Under the pieces are notes generated by a model. That model was not told where the DNA came from. It did no database searches and was given only the letters and a program-made list of their open reading frames with translations. From assembly GCA_965237595.1 (NCBI GenBank), contig CBDEFY010000003.1:21652-85651 (forward strand): a stretch of DNA of 64,000 nucleotides, read 5' to 3'. The position numbers and the translations under genes are program-made. Below are positions 1-7,166 of this stretch, in pieces; position 1 is the stretch's first letter, and each line of letters begins with the position of its first letter. Source of the DNA: UBA9611 sp965237595 (lineage in GTDB: Bacteria; Chloroflexota; Dehalococcoidia; Lucifugimonadales; UBA3495).

Positions 1-516
1 CGGTGGCTGCTCTCCCAGGGCATCGCCCCGGAGAAGATGGTGATCGGAGGAGACTCGGCCGGAGGCGGGCTGACCGTCGCTGCATTGGTGGCCCTACGGC
101 ACGTCGGCGAACCCATGCCCGCCGCCGGTGTCTGCATCTCGCCATGGGCCGACATGGAAGTCACCGGCCAGTCCTACATCACCAACGCCGAGGCGGACCC
201 TTCGGTGTCACGGGAACGTATCTTGAAAATCGCCGGGGTCTACATGGACGGCAAGGACCCCAAGGCCCCCTTGGCTTCGCCCATCCACGCCGACCTCACA
301 GGACTTCCTCCCCTGCTACTGCAGGTGGGCGGTATCGAGGTGCTGCTGGACGACTCCAACATGTTGAAATCCAAGGCTAAGGAGGCAGGAGTGCCGGTGG
401 AGATGGAGGTGTGGGACGACATGCCCCACGTTTGGCACTACTACGCACCAATCCTGCCCGAGGCCCGGAAGGCCATCAGCCGCATCGGGGAGTTTGTTCT
501 GGAACACACCGGGTAG
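1..516 (+). CDS. alpha/beta hydrolase, HSL family (5' truncated)
   Basis: C-terminal part of a hormone-sensitive-lipase-type alpha/beta hydrolase (Abhydrolase_3); the N-terminus with the HGGG oxyanion motif lies outside the window. The open frame runs from base 1 to TAG at 514-516. The nucleophile elbow reads GDSAGGG, an acid follows in LLDDSN, and the catalytic His is in MPHVWH, so the triad is complete. Members hydrolyse short-chain carboxyl esters in the cytoplasm; the substrate is unknown. The NIPSNAP gene follows after about 70 bases that contain a palindromic repeat. Confidence 0.9.
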   Translation, partial: RWLLSQGIAPEKMVIGGDSAGGGLTVAALVALRHVGEPMPAAGVCISPWADMEVTGQSYITNAEADPSVSRERILKIAGVYMDGKDPKAPLASPIHADLTGLPPLLLQVGGIEVLLDDSNMLKSKAKEAGVPVEMEVWDDMPHVWHYYAPILPEARKAISRIGEFVLEHTG

Positions 517-521
517 AGGCG

Positions 522-562
522 TAAATCCCCCCAGCCCACCCTAACGAAAGGGGGGATAAAAT
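522..562. repeat. dispersed palindromic repeat, family A
   Basis: Imperfect inverted repeat with one arm AAATCCCCCC and the other AGGGGGGATAAA. It resembles the elements at 2262-2338 and 3856-3925. It lies between two genes and could fold as a hairpin in RNA. Confidence 0.6.
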
Positions 563-589
563 CAGGGGCCGACGACATAGGAGAAGGAA

Positions 590-910
590 ATGATTTACGA
601 CTTTCGGATGTATACGTTGAAGCCGGGGGCCACACCCGAATACCGGGCCGGGGTCAAAGAGCTCAGCCTGCCCATCCGGCAGCGCCACGGCGTGACGCTG
701 GCCGGTTGGTATTGGAGCGAGATTGGGGCCCTGAACCAGGTGGTCCACATCTGGGCCTTCGACGACCTGAAACACTTGAAAGAGGCCAAGGAGGCCGTGG
801 CCGCCGACCCCGAATGGACTGGGACCTACGTCCCCCGGGTGCGGGGCCTGCTGGTCGCCCAGAACACCTACCTGATGAACACGTCAGAGTTTGGGCCGGT
901 GCCGGAGTAG
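590..910 (+). CDS. NIPSNAP family protein
   Basis: 106-residue protein that begins MIYDFRMYTLKPG, the N-terminal strand typical of the NIPSNAP ferredoxin-like fold (dimeric alpha/beta barrel). A conserved W/H-x-W-A-F segment occurs around residues 46-57. The ATG follows an AGGAGAAGGAA Shine-Dalgarno sequence. NIPSNAP proteins are small cytoplasmic proteins, often next to catabolic oxidoreductases; the biochemical role is mostly unknown. The stop codon TAG lies inside a family B repeat. Confidence 0.85.
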   Translation: MIYDFRMYTLKPGATPEYRAGVKELSLPIRQRHGVTLAGWYWSEIGALNQVVHIWAFDDLKHLKEAKEAVAADPEWTGTYVPRVRGLLVAQNTYLMNTSEFGPVPE

Positions 911-947
911 CTGACAGCTAACAGCCGCCAGCGGTCAGCTTTCAGGA
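908..947. repeat. dispersed AGCTGA repeat, family B
   Basis: Runs of TAGCTGACAGCTAACAG then GGTCAGCTTTCA. The same AGCTGA/TCAGCT vocabulary recurs at 1105-1136, 6275-6302, 15687-15714, 15870-15913 and 24898-24930. The repeat begins at the stop codon of the NIPSNAP gene. Confidence 0.65.
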
Positions 948-958
948 AAACGAACCTC

Positions 959-1076
959 ACCGTCATTCCAGCCTGTGGCGCGTAGGGGCACGGCAATGCC
1001 GTGCCCCTACTTCTTTTGAACGCATCCCTATGACCAACTGAGGGACCTGGATTCCCTAAGTTCACCGGAATGACGA
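959..1076. repeat. MITE-like repeat with nested perfect hairpin
   Basis: Outer arms ACCGTCATTCC (959-969) and GGAATGACG (1068-1076) are inverted. Nested inside is a perfect 13-bp stem with a 3-base AAT loop at 982-1010 (arm GTAGGGGCACGGC). No coding sequence is present. A related GGAATGACAG motif appears at 15772-15830. Confidence 0.6.
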
Positions 1077-1104
1077 CGGGCCTTACTTATTCTTCCGATG
1101 AAAA

Positions 1105-1136
1105 AGCTGGTAGCTGAAAGCTGATAGCTGACCGCT
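1105..1136. repeat. dispersed AGCTGA repeat, family B
   Basis: Four spaced AGCTG units (AGCTGGTAGCTGAAAGCTGA and onward) that abut the stop codon of the minus-strand gene ending at 1136. Confidence 0.65.
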
Positions 1137-2236
1137 TAATTGTGGCAGCCCCGGGCTTGGATGTCCCAGACGGCTTCGACTTTGCCGTTGCGCAGGCCGA
1201 CGAAGCGGTCCCAACGGCTGACCATGGCGTCTTGCTGGCCGGGTATCAGGAGCACTTGGTCGCCAACCTTTAGACTAACGCCCGGCTCAACCTTGAATAC
1301 GGAATGGTCGCTGTCCATGGACTCCACCGTCAGACCGGGTCGGCCGGACACTTCGGGCATGCCCGACAGGCTGCTTACAGCGCGGACCCCGGCGTCTCCG
1401 ATGGCGACGCCGGGGCGGGGTGTGCTGATGATGGTGGTGAGTATCTTGGCGGCGTAATGGAACTCACTCATGTAGCTGTAGTGAGTCTCCATCATCAGGT
1501 AGCTGCCGCCCTGTATCTCGGTCACTCCGGGTATCTCCGCAGCCACGTCATAGCTCCAAGTCTCTCCGGTGGAGACAATCTCCACCGGGATACCGGCCTT
1601 CTCGATGGCGTCCTTCAAGTCAATCACGCCCTTGATCACCCGGTTGGCCTCCACGGCCCGGTCTTCCCGGTCGGGTATGTCGGGAATCACCTGGTGGCTC
1701 ATAACGCCGCGAAAGCGCAGGCCCGGCAATGAAGCAATCTCCTTGGCCAGGGCCACCCCGGCGTCGATCTCCCGCACCCCACAGCGGCGCAGGCCGGTCT
1801 CCAACTCGATTACCACACCCAGTTCCACCCTCCGGCCCTGAGCGGCCGTGGAGAGGTCCCTGGCGTTGGCCGCCTGGTCGCAGGACACCATCAACTCGGC
1901 CTGGTCTGCCAGGGCGCAGAGCCGGTCAATCTTAATGGACCCCACAATCTCTGATGTGATGAACACGCTGGGTATGCCGCCGTGGACCATGACTTCGGCC
2001 TCTGACACCTTGGCGGCGCAGACCCCGCCCACGGTGCCGCCCCGGCGGATCTGCCGGTGGGCGATGGCCGGGGTCTTGTGGTTCTTGGCGTGTCCTCTGA
2101 GCTTGCTGCTGCGCCCTTGGTAGCAGTTGGCGATGACGTCCATGTTGTGGTCCAGGGCATCCATGTCGATAACCAGACAAGGGGTGTCAAGGTCTTCCAT
2201 GGGCGTCCCAGGCAGGGGCCGGTAAAACTCGTCCAT
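1136..2236 (-). CDS. D-threonine aldolase/D-serine dehydratase-like PLP protein
   Basis: 366-residue fold-type III PLP protein (Ala_racemase_N plus C-terminal D-ser_dehydrat domain). The N-terminal EDLDTPCLVIDMDALDHNM and the PLP-lysine region GHAKNHKTPAIAHRQ are conserved. The family uses PLP and usually a divalent metal to cleave or dehydrate D-beta-hydroxy amino acids. The usual C-terminal metal-ligand segment (PNHxCxTVN) reads PGQQDAMVS, so the His-x-Cys ligands appear missing, although an SDH motif remains upstream. It is followed in the genome by a divergent paralog (2338-3450), separated by a palindromic repeat; the two are co-oriented. Substrate unknown. Confidence 0.8.
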   Translation of the reverse strand: MDEFYRPLPGTPMEDLDTPCLVIDMDALDHNMDVIANCYQGRSSKLRGHAKNHKTPAIAHRQIRRGGTVGGVCAAKVSEAEVMVHGGIPSVFITSEIVGSIKIDRLCALADQAELMVSCDQAANARDLSTAAQGRRVELGVVIELETGLRRCGVREIDAGVALAKEIASLPGLRFRGVMSHQVIPDIPDREDRAVEANRVIKGVIDLKDAIEKAGIPVEIVSTGETWSYDVAAEIPGVTEIQGGSYLMMETHYSYMSEFHYAAKILTTIISTPRPGVAIGDAGVRAVSSLSGMPEVSGRPGLTVESMDSDHSVFKVEPGVSLKVGDQVLLIPGQQDAMVSRWDRFVGLRNGKVEAVWDIQARGCHN

Positions 2237-2261
2237 AAAAACTCCGTTTTTTTTTGCTTGC

Positions 2262-2338
2262 GGAAATCCCCCTTAATCCCCCTTTGCAAAGGGGTAGATT
2301 CGGACCCTCCTTTCGTAAGGGGGGTTGGGGGGATTTCC
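2262..2338. repeat. dispersed palindromic repeat, family A (long form)
   Basis: Outer arms GGAAATCCCCC (2262) and GGGGGGATTTCC (to 2338) are inverted, with inner arms CCCCTTTGCAAAGGGG and CCTTTCGTAAGGGG. It fills most of the gap between the two aldolase-like paralogs. Its last base is the first base of the downstream gene's stop complement at 2338-2340. Confidence 0.75.
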
Positions 2339-3450
2339 TAAGCGAATCGCCCGCGGGCCGAGATGGGCCAGAAACCCACCAGTTTACCCCCCTTGGCCGC
2401 GCGGATATAGTCGTATTGGTTCACACAGGCGCCCAGCTCGTAGGGCACCAGCCAGGCTTTGTCGCCGGGGTTCAGCTTGCTTTGAGCGCCGCCCTCCAGC
2501 TCCACGATACCGTGCTCGGCGCTGAACCGGGTGGCGGCGCCACCGTCGACCCCCTCCAGTAGGGGCCTGCCTTGGTCGGGAGCCGTGGCCTTGTGCCCAG
2601 CGTCCAAAACCGCGATGCCGTCGATGGGGTGGCTGATTACCGACGCTAGAACCTTGGCCGCCGGGGCAAGCTCGGGCAGGAATGATTGGAGCCGGTGGTC
2701 CATCAACGGATAACGCCCCGCCCTAACCTCGGTCACCCCAGACATCTGTATGGCTTGGGCGTAGCAGTGGGCACCGCCGACGCTGACAACACTGACAGAC
2801 AGATCAGCTTTTTCCATGGTCTCTTTGGTGTCCAAGACTACTTCTAATCTTTCGCGGGTCTTGCTTTCGTGCTGGGACGGGTCGTCGTCGCCTTTGGGGC
2901 CGGGCACCGAGCCCATGACGCCGTCGAACCTGAGTCCGGGAAGCGCGCTTACCGTTTGCGCGAGGGCCACGGCATCAGGGCCGGGCACAATCCCGCAGCG
3001 GCCCATGCCGGCCTCAATCTCAACCAGCACTCTCAACTCAACGCCGGCGGCGATGGCGCCCTGTGAGAGCTGCTCGGCGTTGTCCGGGTTGTCCACTGCC
3101 ACGCCGATGCTGGTCTGGCCCGCCAGGCCACAGAGCCGCCTGATCTTGGATGCGGTCACAACCAGGTTGGCTAGGAGGATGTCGGCGAAACCCGAATTGG
3201 CGAACACCTCAGCCTCGCCCAGAGTAGTCACGGCGATGCCACCAACCGTGCCGAGAGCGTCCAGTTGCCGCCGGGCGATCTGGGGGCAGAGATGGCTGGT
3301 AACCACCGGCCGGGCCTTGGCCGCCGTGTCCTTGAAATAACCCTGGAAGGTCTGGATATTGCGGTCCATAACATCCAAGTCGACGACCAGGGCCGGGGTG
3401 TCCAGCTCCTCGACCAGGGTGCCCACGGGCTGGAAAATGGGACGTTCCAT
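2338..3450 (-). CDS. divergent D-threonine aldolase-like paralog lacking PLP lysine
   Basis: 370-residue paralog of the adjacent gene: same EELDTPALVVDLDVMDRN start, TIM-barrel segments and C-terminal ISARGR ending. In the PLP-lysine position the family consensus HxKTHK is replaced by VVTSHL, so no lysine is available for the Schiff base. The metal-binding segment reads PYELGACVN instead of PNHxCxTVN. The rest of the domain is full length and open, so it does not look like a decayed gene. It is probably not a conventional PLP enzyme; a regulatory or non-catalytic partner of the neighbouring paralog is one possibility, but that is inference. Confidence 0.75.
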   Translation of the reverse strand: MERPIFQPVGTLVEELDTPALVVDLDVMDRNIQTFQGYFKDTAAKARPVVTSHLCPQIARRQLDALGTVGGIAVTTLGEAEVFANSGFADILLANLVVTASKIRRLCGLAGQTSIGVAVDNPDNAEQLSQGAIAAGVELRVLVEIEAGMGRCGIVPGPDAVALAQTVSALPGLRFDGVMGSVPGPKGDDDPSQHESKTRERLEVVLDTKETMEKADLSVSVVSVGGAHCYAQAIQMSGVTEVRAGRYPLMDHRLQSFLPELAPAAKVLASVISHPIDGIAVLDAGHKATAPDQGRPLLEGVDGGAATRFSAEHGIVELEGGAQSKLNPGDKAWLVPYELGACVNQYDYIRAAKGGKLVGFWPISARGRFA

Positions 3451-3686
3451 CTGGGTTGTCTCCAGCGGCCATTTGGGCCGATTATTCTGGAATCAAGAGC
3501 GCGGGATAGATGGGCAGAAGAATACCATATTTACGCCCCTGGCACAGGCGCATTTGACACCTTCAGTCAATCACGGTTGCATTTCCCAATTGCCGGTGCA
3601 ACAATTTCAGCGGCTGCCTGGGCGGGGACCACCGTCCGTGGGAGCCGATTTTCTTGGAGACCGCCGTGACTTTCGGAGAAAGCTAG

Positions 3687-4964
3687 ATGCCAGGACTGTT
3701 GGAAGGGGTCAGGGTCTTGGACCTGACCCACTACATAGCCGGGCCATACTGCACCAAACTGCTGGCCGGCCTCGGCGCGGACGTAATCAAGATTGAGCGT
3801 CCGGGCAGAGGTGACGGGGCTAGGTGGTTGGGGCCGTTTGCTTCGGAGGGCGCGGAAATCCCCCCTGGCCCCCCTTTGCGACCTAGCCCCGGTTTTCAAA
3901 AAGAGGGGAGTCCGCCTGAGGATAGTGCTTGGTTTCTTTATCTGAATACGGCTAAGCAGAGCTTGGCTTTGGACCTTCAGTTTCCTAATGGACGGAAAGT
4001 TGCCTTGGAGCTCGCGGCCAAGGCGGACATCTTGGTTGAGAACTTCGCGCCCGGCGGCATGGACAGATTGGGGCTGTCCTACGCGGAGTTGCAGCAGGTC
4101 AACCCCGCCTTGGTGGTGACATCCATCTCCAACTTCGGCCAGACGGGGCCTTACCGGGACTGGAAGGCGTCGGAGTTGATCTTATACGCATTGGGCGGGT
4201 TGATGAACATCACCGGAGAGCCGTACCAAGAACCCCTGAAAGAGGGCATGCCCCTGGCCCAATTGGGGGCCGGACAGAACGCTTTCGCCGCCACCATGGC
4301 CGCCTTGATGTACGCCGAGGAGACGGGCGAGGGCCAACAGATAGACGTGTCCATCGCCGAATACGCCACCAACATCCTGGAAAACGCCCTGATGCAGTAC
4401 AGCTACTCGGGCCAGGAGTACAGCCGGGTGGGCAACCGGGGCTACGGCCGGGCCGCCTGGGGCATCTACTCCTGCCGGGACGGCCACGTGGGAATCATCG
4501 CCGGGCCGGACCACCGGTGGCCGGAGGTGGCCGGGATCATGGAGCGGGAAGAACTGTCCGACCCCCGGTTCGCCTCCCGCGCGGGTAGGTTGGAGCATGC
4601 CGACGAAGTCGACGCCTACATGCTGCCCTTCCTGATTGACAACGACAAGGTGGACATCTTCAAGGCTGGCCAGGAAAGCGGTCTGGGCTTCAGCTTCGTT
4701 GCCACCATGAAGGACATCTTGGAGATGGAGCAACTCTTGCACCGGGACTACTTCGTCGAACTGGACCACCCAGTGGCCGGACGGCTCAGCTACCCCGGCG
4801 CGCCAATCATGCCCGAGAAGGGTGTCGATGCCTGGGTATTCCGGCGCGCGCCCCTGCTCGGCGAGCATACCTCTCTGGCTCTAAACTCTTGGCTTGGCTA
4901 CTCGGAAGCCCAGGTGTCGGACTTGATGGATCAAGGTGTGCTCGCGCGGAACGGGGGTGCTTAG
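3687..4964 (+). CDS. CaiB/BaiF family III CoA-transferase with repeat-derived insertion
   Basis: 425-residue family III CoA-transferase-like protein (RVLDLTHYIAGPYCTKLLAG start; LVENFAPGGMDRLGLSY; GQQIDVSIAEY). Such enzymes move CoA between carboxylic acids in the cytoplasm. The position that usually carries the catalytic Asp reads LAQLGAGQNAF, i.e. Gln, so activity as a transferase is not assured. Residues about 55-79 form a Pro/Gly-rich insertion (starting EIPPGPPLRP) encoded by a family A palindromic repeat; the normal sequence resumes at SAWFLYLNTAKQ. The next CoA-transferase starts five bases downstream, suggesting an operon. Confidence 0.88.
   Translation: MPGLLEGVRVLDLTHYIAGPYCTKLLAGLGADVIKIERPGRGDGARWLGPFASEGAEIPPGPPLRPSPGFQKEGSPPEDSAWFLYLNTAKQSLALDLQFPNGRKVALELAAKADILVENFAPGGMDRLGLSYAELQQVNPALVVTSISNFGQTGPYRDWKASELILYALGGLMNITGEPYQEPLKEGMPLAQLGAGQNAFAATMAALMYAEETGEGQQIDVSIAEYATNILENALMQYSYSGQEYSRVGNRGYGRAAWGIYSCRDGHVGIIAGPDHRWPEVAGIMEREELSDPRFASRAGRLEHADEVDAYMLPFLIDNDKVDIFKAGQESGLGFSFVATMKDILEMEQLLHRDYFVELDHPVAGRLSYPGAPIMPEKGVDAWVFRRAPLLGEHTSLALNSWLGYSEAQVSDLMDQGVLARNGGA
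3856..3925. repeat. family A palindromic repeat inside a coding sequence
   Basis: GGAAATCCCCCCTGGCCCCC followed by CTTTGC and, after a spacer, AAAAGAGGGGAG. The left arm matches the intergenic elements at 522 and 2262. It is read in frame within the CoA-transferase gene and contributes a Pro-rich stretch of about 25 residues. Confidence 0.7.
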
Positions 4965-4968
4965 CTCG

Positions 4969-6264
4969 ATGCAGAAGACGCCGGAAAGAATGCCCCTCAA
5001 GAACTACCGGGTGCTGGACCTCTCCCGGATCTGGGCGGGACCGTACTGCACCAAGCTGTTCGCCGACATGGGCGCCGAGATTATCAAGATGGAGTCGCTG
5101 AGCGTTTACGACTCCCACCGGGGCCCGGTCAACCCGGCCCGGGGTATCGCCGCCTATCCCGACGCCGAACCCGGCGAGGAGCCATGGAACCGCAACGGCT
5201 GGTTCAACTGTCTCCATATGTCCAAGTACGGCGTGACCCTGGAACTGACCAAGGACGAAGGACGCCGGGTCTTCGAGCGTCTGGTGTCAATCAGCGACGT
5301 GTTGATCGAGAACTTCCGGCAGGGAAGCCTGGCAAGGCTGGGCTACACCTACGAGGAACTGCGCAAGCACCGCCCCGACCTGATTTACGTATCGATGCCG
5401 GCCTTCGGTAACACCGGGCCCTGGAAAGGGTACCTGGGTTACGGCATCGGCCAAGAACAGCTCTCGGGCATGGCCCATATGACGGGGTACCGGGGCGAAG
5501 GGCCCATGAAATCTGGCATCAACCACGGCGATCCCATCACCGGCTCCCACGCCGCCGGGGTGCTGATGGCCGCCCTGCGCCACCGCCGCCGCACCGGCAA
5601 GGGAATGTTTGTCGACGTCTCCCAGCAGGAGTCCTCGGTGGCCCTGATGGGACCCGAAGTACTGGCCTACCAGATGACCGGACGGGAACCGGAACGCCGG
5701 GGCAACCGCTCCGGCTGGTACGCTCCCGCCAACAGCTACCCCTGCGCTGGCGAGGACCGCTGGGTGACCATCGCCGCCACCAACCAAGAGCAGTGGCGAA
5801 ACTTAACCCAAGTTATAGCAGGAGATGGGGAAGCGCCGGAACTGGCCGACGACCCCCGTTTCGCCACGGCCGCCCAGCGCCATGAGAACCATGACGACTT
5901 GGACCGCATTATCTCCGAATGGACCGAGGGCCAAGAGGCTTATGCAGTTGCCCACAAGCTTCAAAAGGCGGGAGTGCCCGCCGGGCCGGTGCTGCGCGGC
6001 CCCGACCTATTGGCCGACCCCCATTACAAAGACCGGGGCACCTTCGTCACCGTTGACCACCCTCAAGTGGGACCGAAGCAGTATCCAGGCATCCCTTGGA
6101 AGATGTCGGCCACTCCAGGGCAGGTCCGTTGGCCGTCCCCGACCTTGGGCCAGCACAACCGGGAGGTCTACGGCGAACTGCTGGGGCTGACCGGGCCCGA
6201 GATCGACCAACTGGAACAGACCGGGATCATCGGTACAAAGCCCACCGGCTCCCGAATCATCTAG
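4969..6264 (+). CDS. CaiB/BaiF family III CoA-transferase
   Basis: About 431 residues. N-terminal VLDLSRIWAGPYCTKLFADMG, then LIENFRQGSLARLGYTYEEL and a SGINHGDPITGSHAA segment that retains the Asp expected as the acyl-anhydride-forming residue. ATG 4969 or ATG 4990 are both plausible starts; the ORF upstream of 4969 overlaps the preceding gene. It sits directly behind another CoA-transferase and is followed by a crotonase, suggesting a shared acyl-CoA catabolic operon. Substrate cannot be read from sequence. Confidence 0.88.
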   Translation: MQKTPERMPLKNYRVLDLSRIWAGPYCTKLFADMGAEIIKMESLSVYDSHRGPVNPARGIAAYPDAEPGEEPWNRNGWFNCLHMSKYGVTLELTKDEGRRVFERLVSISDVLIENFRQGSLARLGYTYEELRKHRPDLIYVSMPAFGNTGPWKGYLGYGIGQEQLSGMAHMTGYRGEGPMKSGINHGDPITGSHAAGVLMAALRHRRRTGKGMFVDVSQQESSVALMGPEVLAYQMTGREPERRGNRSGWYAPANSYPCAGEDRWVTIAATNQEQWRNLTQVIAGDGEAPELADDPRFATAAQRHENHDDLDRIISEWTEGQEAYAVAHKLQKAGVPAGPVLRGPDLLADPHYKDRGTFVTVDHPQVGPKQYPGIPWKMSATPGQVRWPSPTLGQHNREVYGELLGLTGPEIDQLEQTGIIGTKPTGSRII

Positions 6265-6274
6265 TTTGCTGCCC

Positions 6275-6302
6275 AGAAGCTGAAAGCTGACAGCTTTCAG
6301 CT
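6275..6302. repeat. dispersed AGCTGA repeat, family B
   Basis: AGAAGCTGAAAGCTGACAGC followed by TTTCAGCT, a near-palindrome between the CoA-transferase and the crotonase. It could fold as a hairpin in the polycistronic transcript. Confidence 0.65.
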
Positions 6303-6321
6303 AAAAAATGGAGGCAATAAA

Positions 6322-7098
6322 TTGGCAGAGAAAGAAGTCATTTACGAAATCAAAGAGGGCATCGCCTACATCACCCTCAACCGCCCGGAAAAGCTGAACG
6401 CCATCGACCCGCCCATGCGTCAGCTACTCTGGGACGCCTTCCAGGACGTCAAGAACAACACCGAGGTCCGCTGCGCCATCGTCACCGGGGCCGGACGGGC
6501 CTTCTCCACCGGGCACGACCTGGTGGCCATGGCCGCCGCCGCCGCCAATCCTCAGGCTGCCGAAGGCCCCACCACCGGCGACCTTTACGTGGTCCAGTCC
6601 AACATCTGGAAGCCCATCATCGCCGCCATCAACGGCATCTGTCTCGCCCAGGGTTGCGGCATCGCCTTGGGCAGCGACATCCGCATCGCGTCCTCCAAGG
6701 CCGAGTTCGGCTGGCCCCAGGCCAAGCGGGGCATCTCATCGGTCAGCGGCCCGGCGCTCTTGTCCCAGGTGGTGCCTAGAAACATCGCCTTCGAGTTCCT
6801 TTTCACCGGCGATTTCGTGGACGCCAACAAGGCCCTGGAGTTGATGCTGGTCAACTACGTGGTGGCGCCGGAAGATGTCATGCCCCGGGCGGAGGAGATT
6901 GCCCGGAAGATTACCGCCAACGCTCCCCTCTCCATAGCCGCCATCAAAGAGGCCGCCATCAAGGGCTCGGAGATGAGTCTGGAAGACCGGGTGGCCTTCG
7001 CCCAGAATAAGCGCAACGAAGTGCTGGAGAGCGAGGACGCCAAGGAAGGCGTCCGGGCCTTCGCAGAGAAGCGCGCCCCGGTCTGGAAGGGGCGCTAG
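6322..7098 (+). CDS. enoyl-CoA hydratase/isomerase family protein
   Basis: 258-residue crotonase-fold protein. ITLNRPEKLNAI at residues about 18-29 and the oxyanion-hole segments GRAFSTGHDL and GICLAQGCGIALGSDIRIAS are clear. The start is TTG at 6322, fixed by GGAGG at 6310-6314. In the active-site loop the usual AxFxxPE reads AEFGWPQ and the GG-T-Q segment reads SVSGPAL, so neither canonical hydratase glutamate is obvious; it may be an isomerase, hydrolase or other crotonase-type activity. It is the third gene in a row with two CoA-transferases. Confidence 0.88.
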   Translation: MAEKEVIYEIKEGIAYITLNRPEKLNAIDPPMRQLLWDAFQDVKNNTEVRCAIVTGAGRAFSTGHDLVAMAAAAANPQAAEGPTTGDLYVVQSNIWKPIIAAINGICLAQGCGIALGSDIRIASSKAEFGWPQAKRGISSVSGPALLSQVVPRNIAFEFLFTGDFVDANKALELMLVNYVVAPEDVMPRAEEIARKITANAPLSIAAIKEAAIKGSEMSLEDRVAFAQNKRNEVLESEDAKEGVRAFAEKRAPVWKGR

Positions 7099-7166
7099 CC
7101 AACACCCGTCCAAAACACTGACAGATTAGCCTTGAAGCCCGGCGGGCTCCTGGCTAGCATGGGGCC

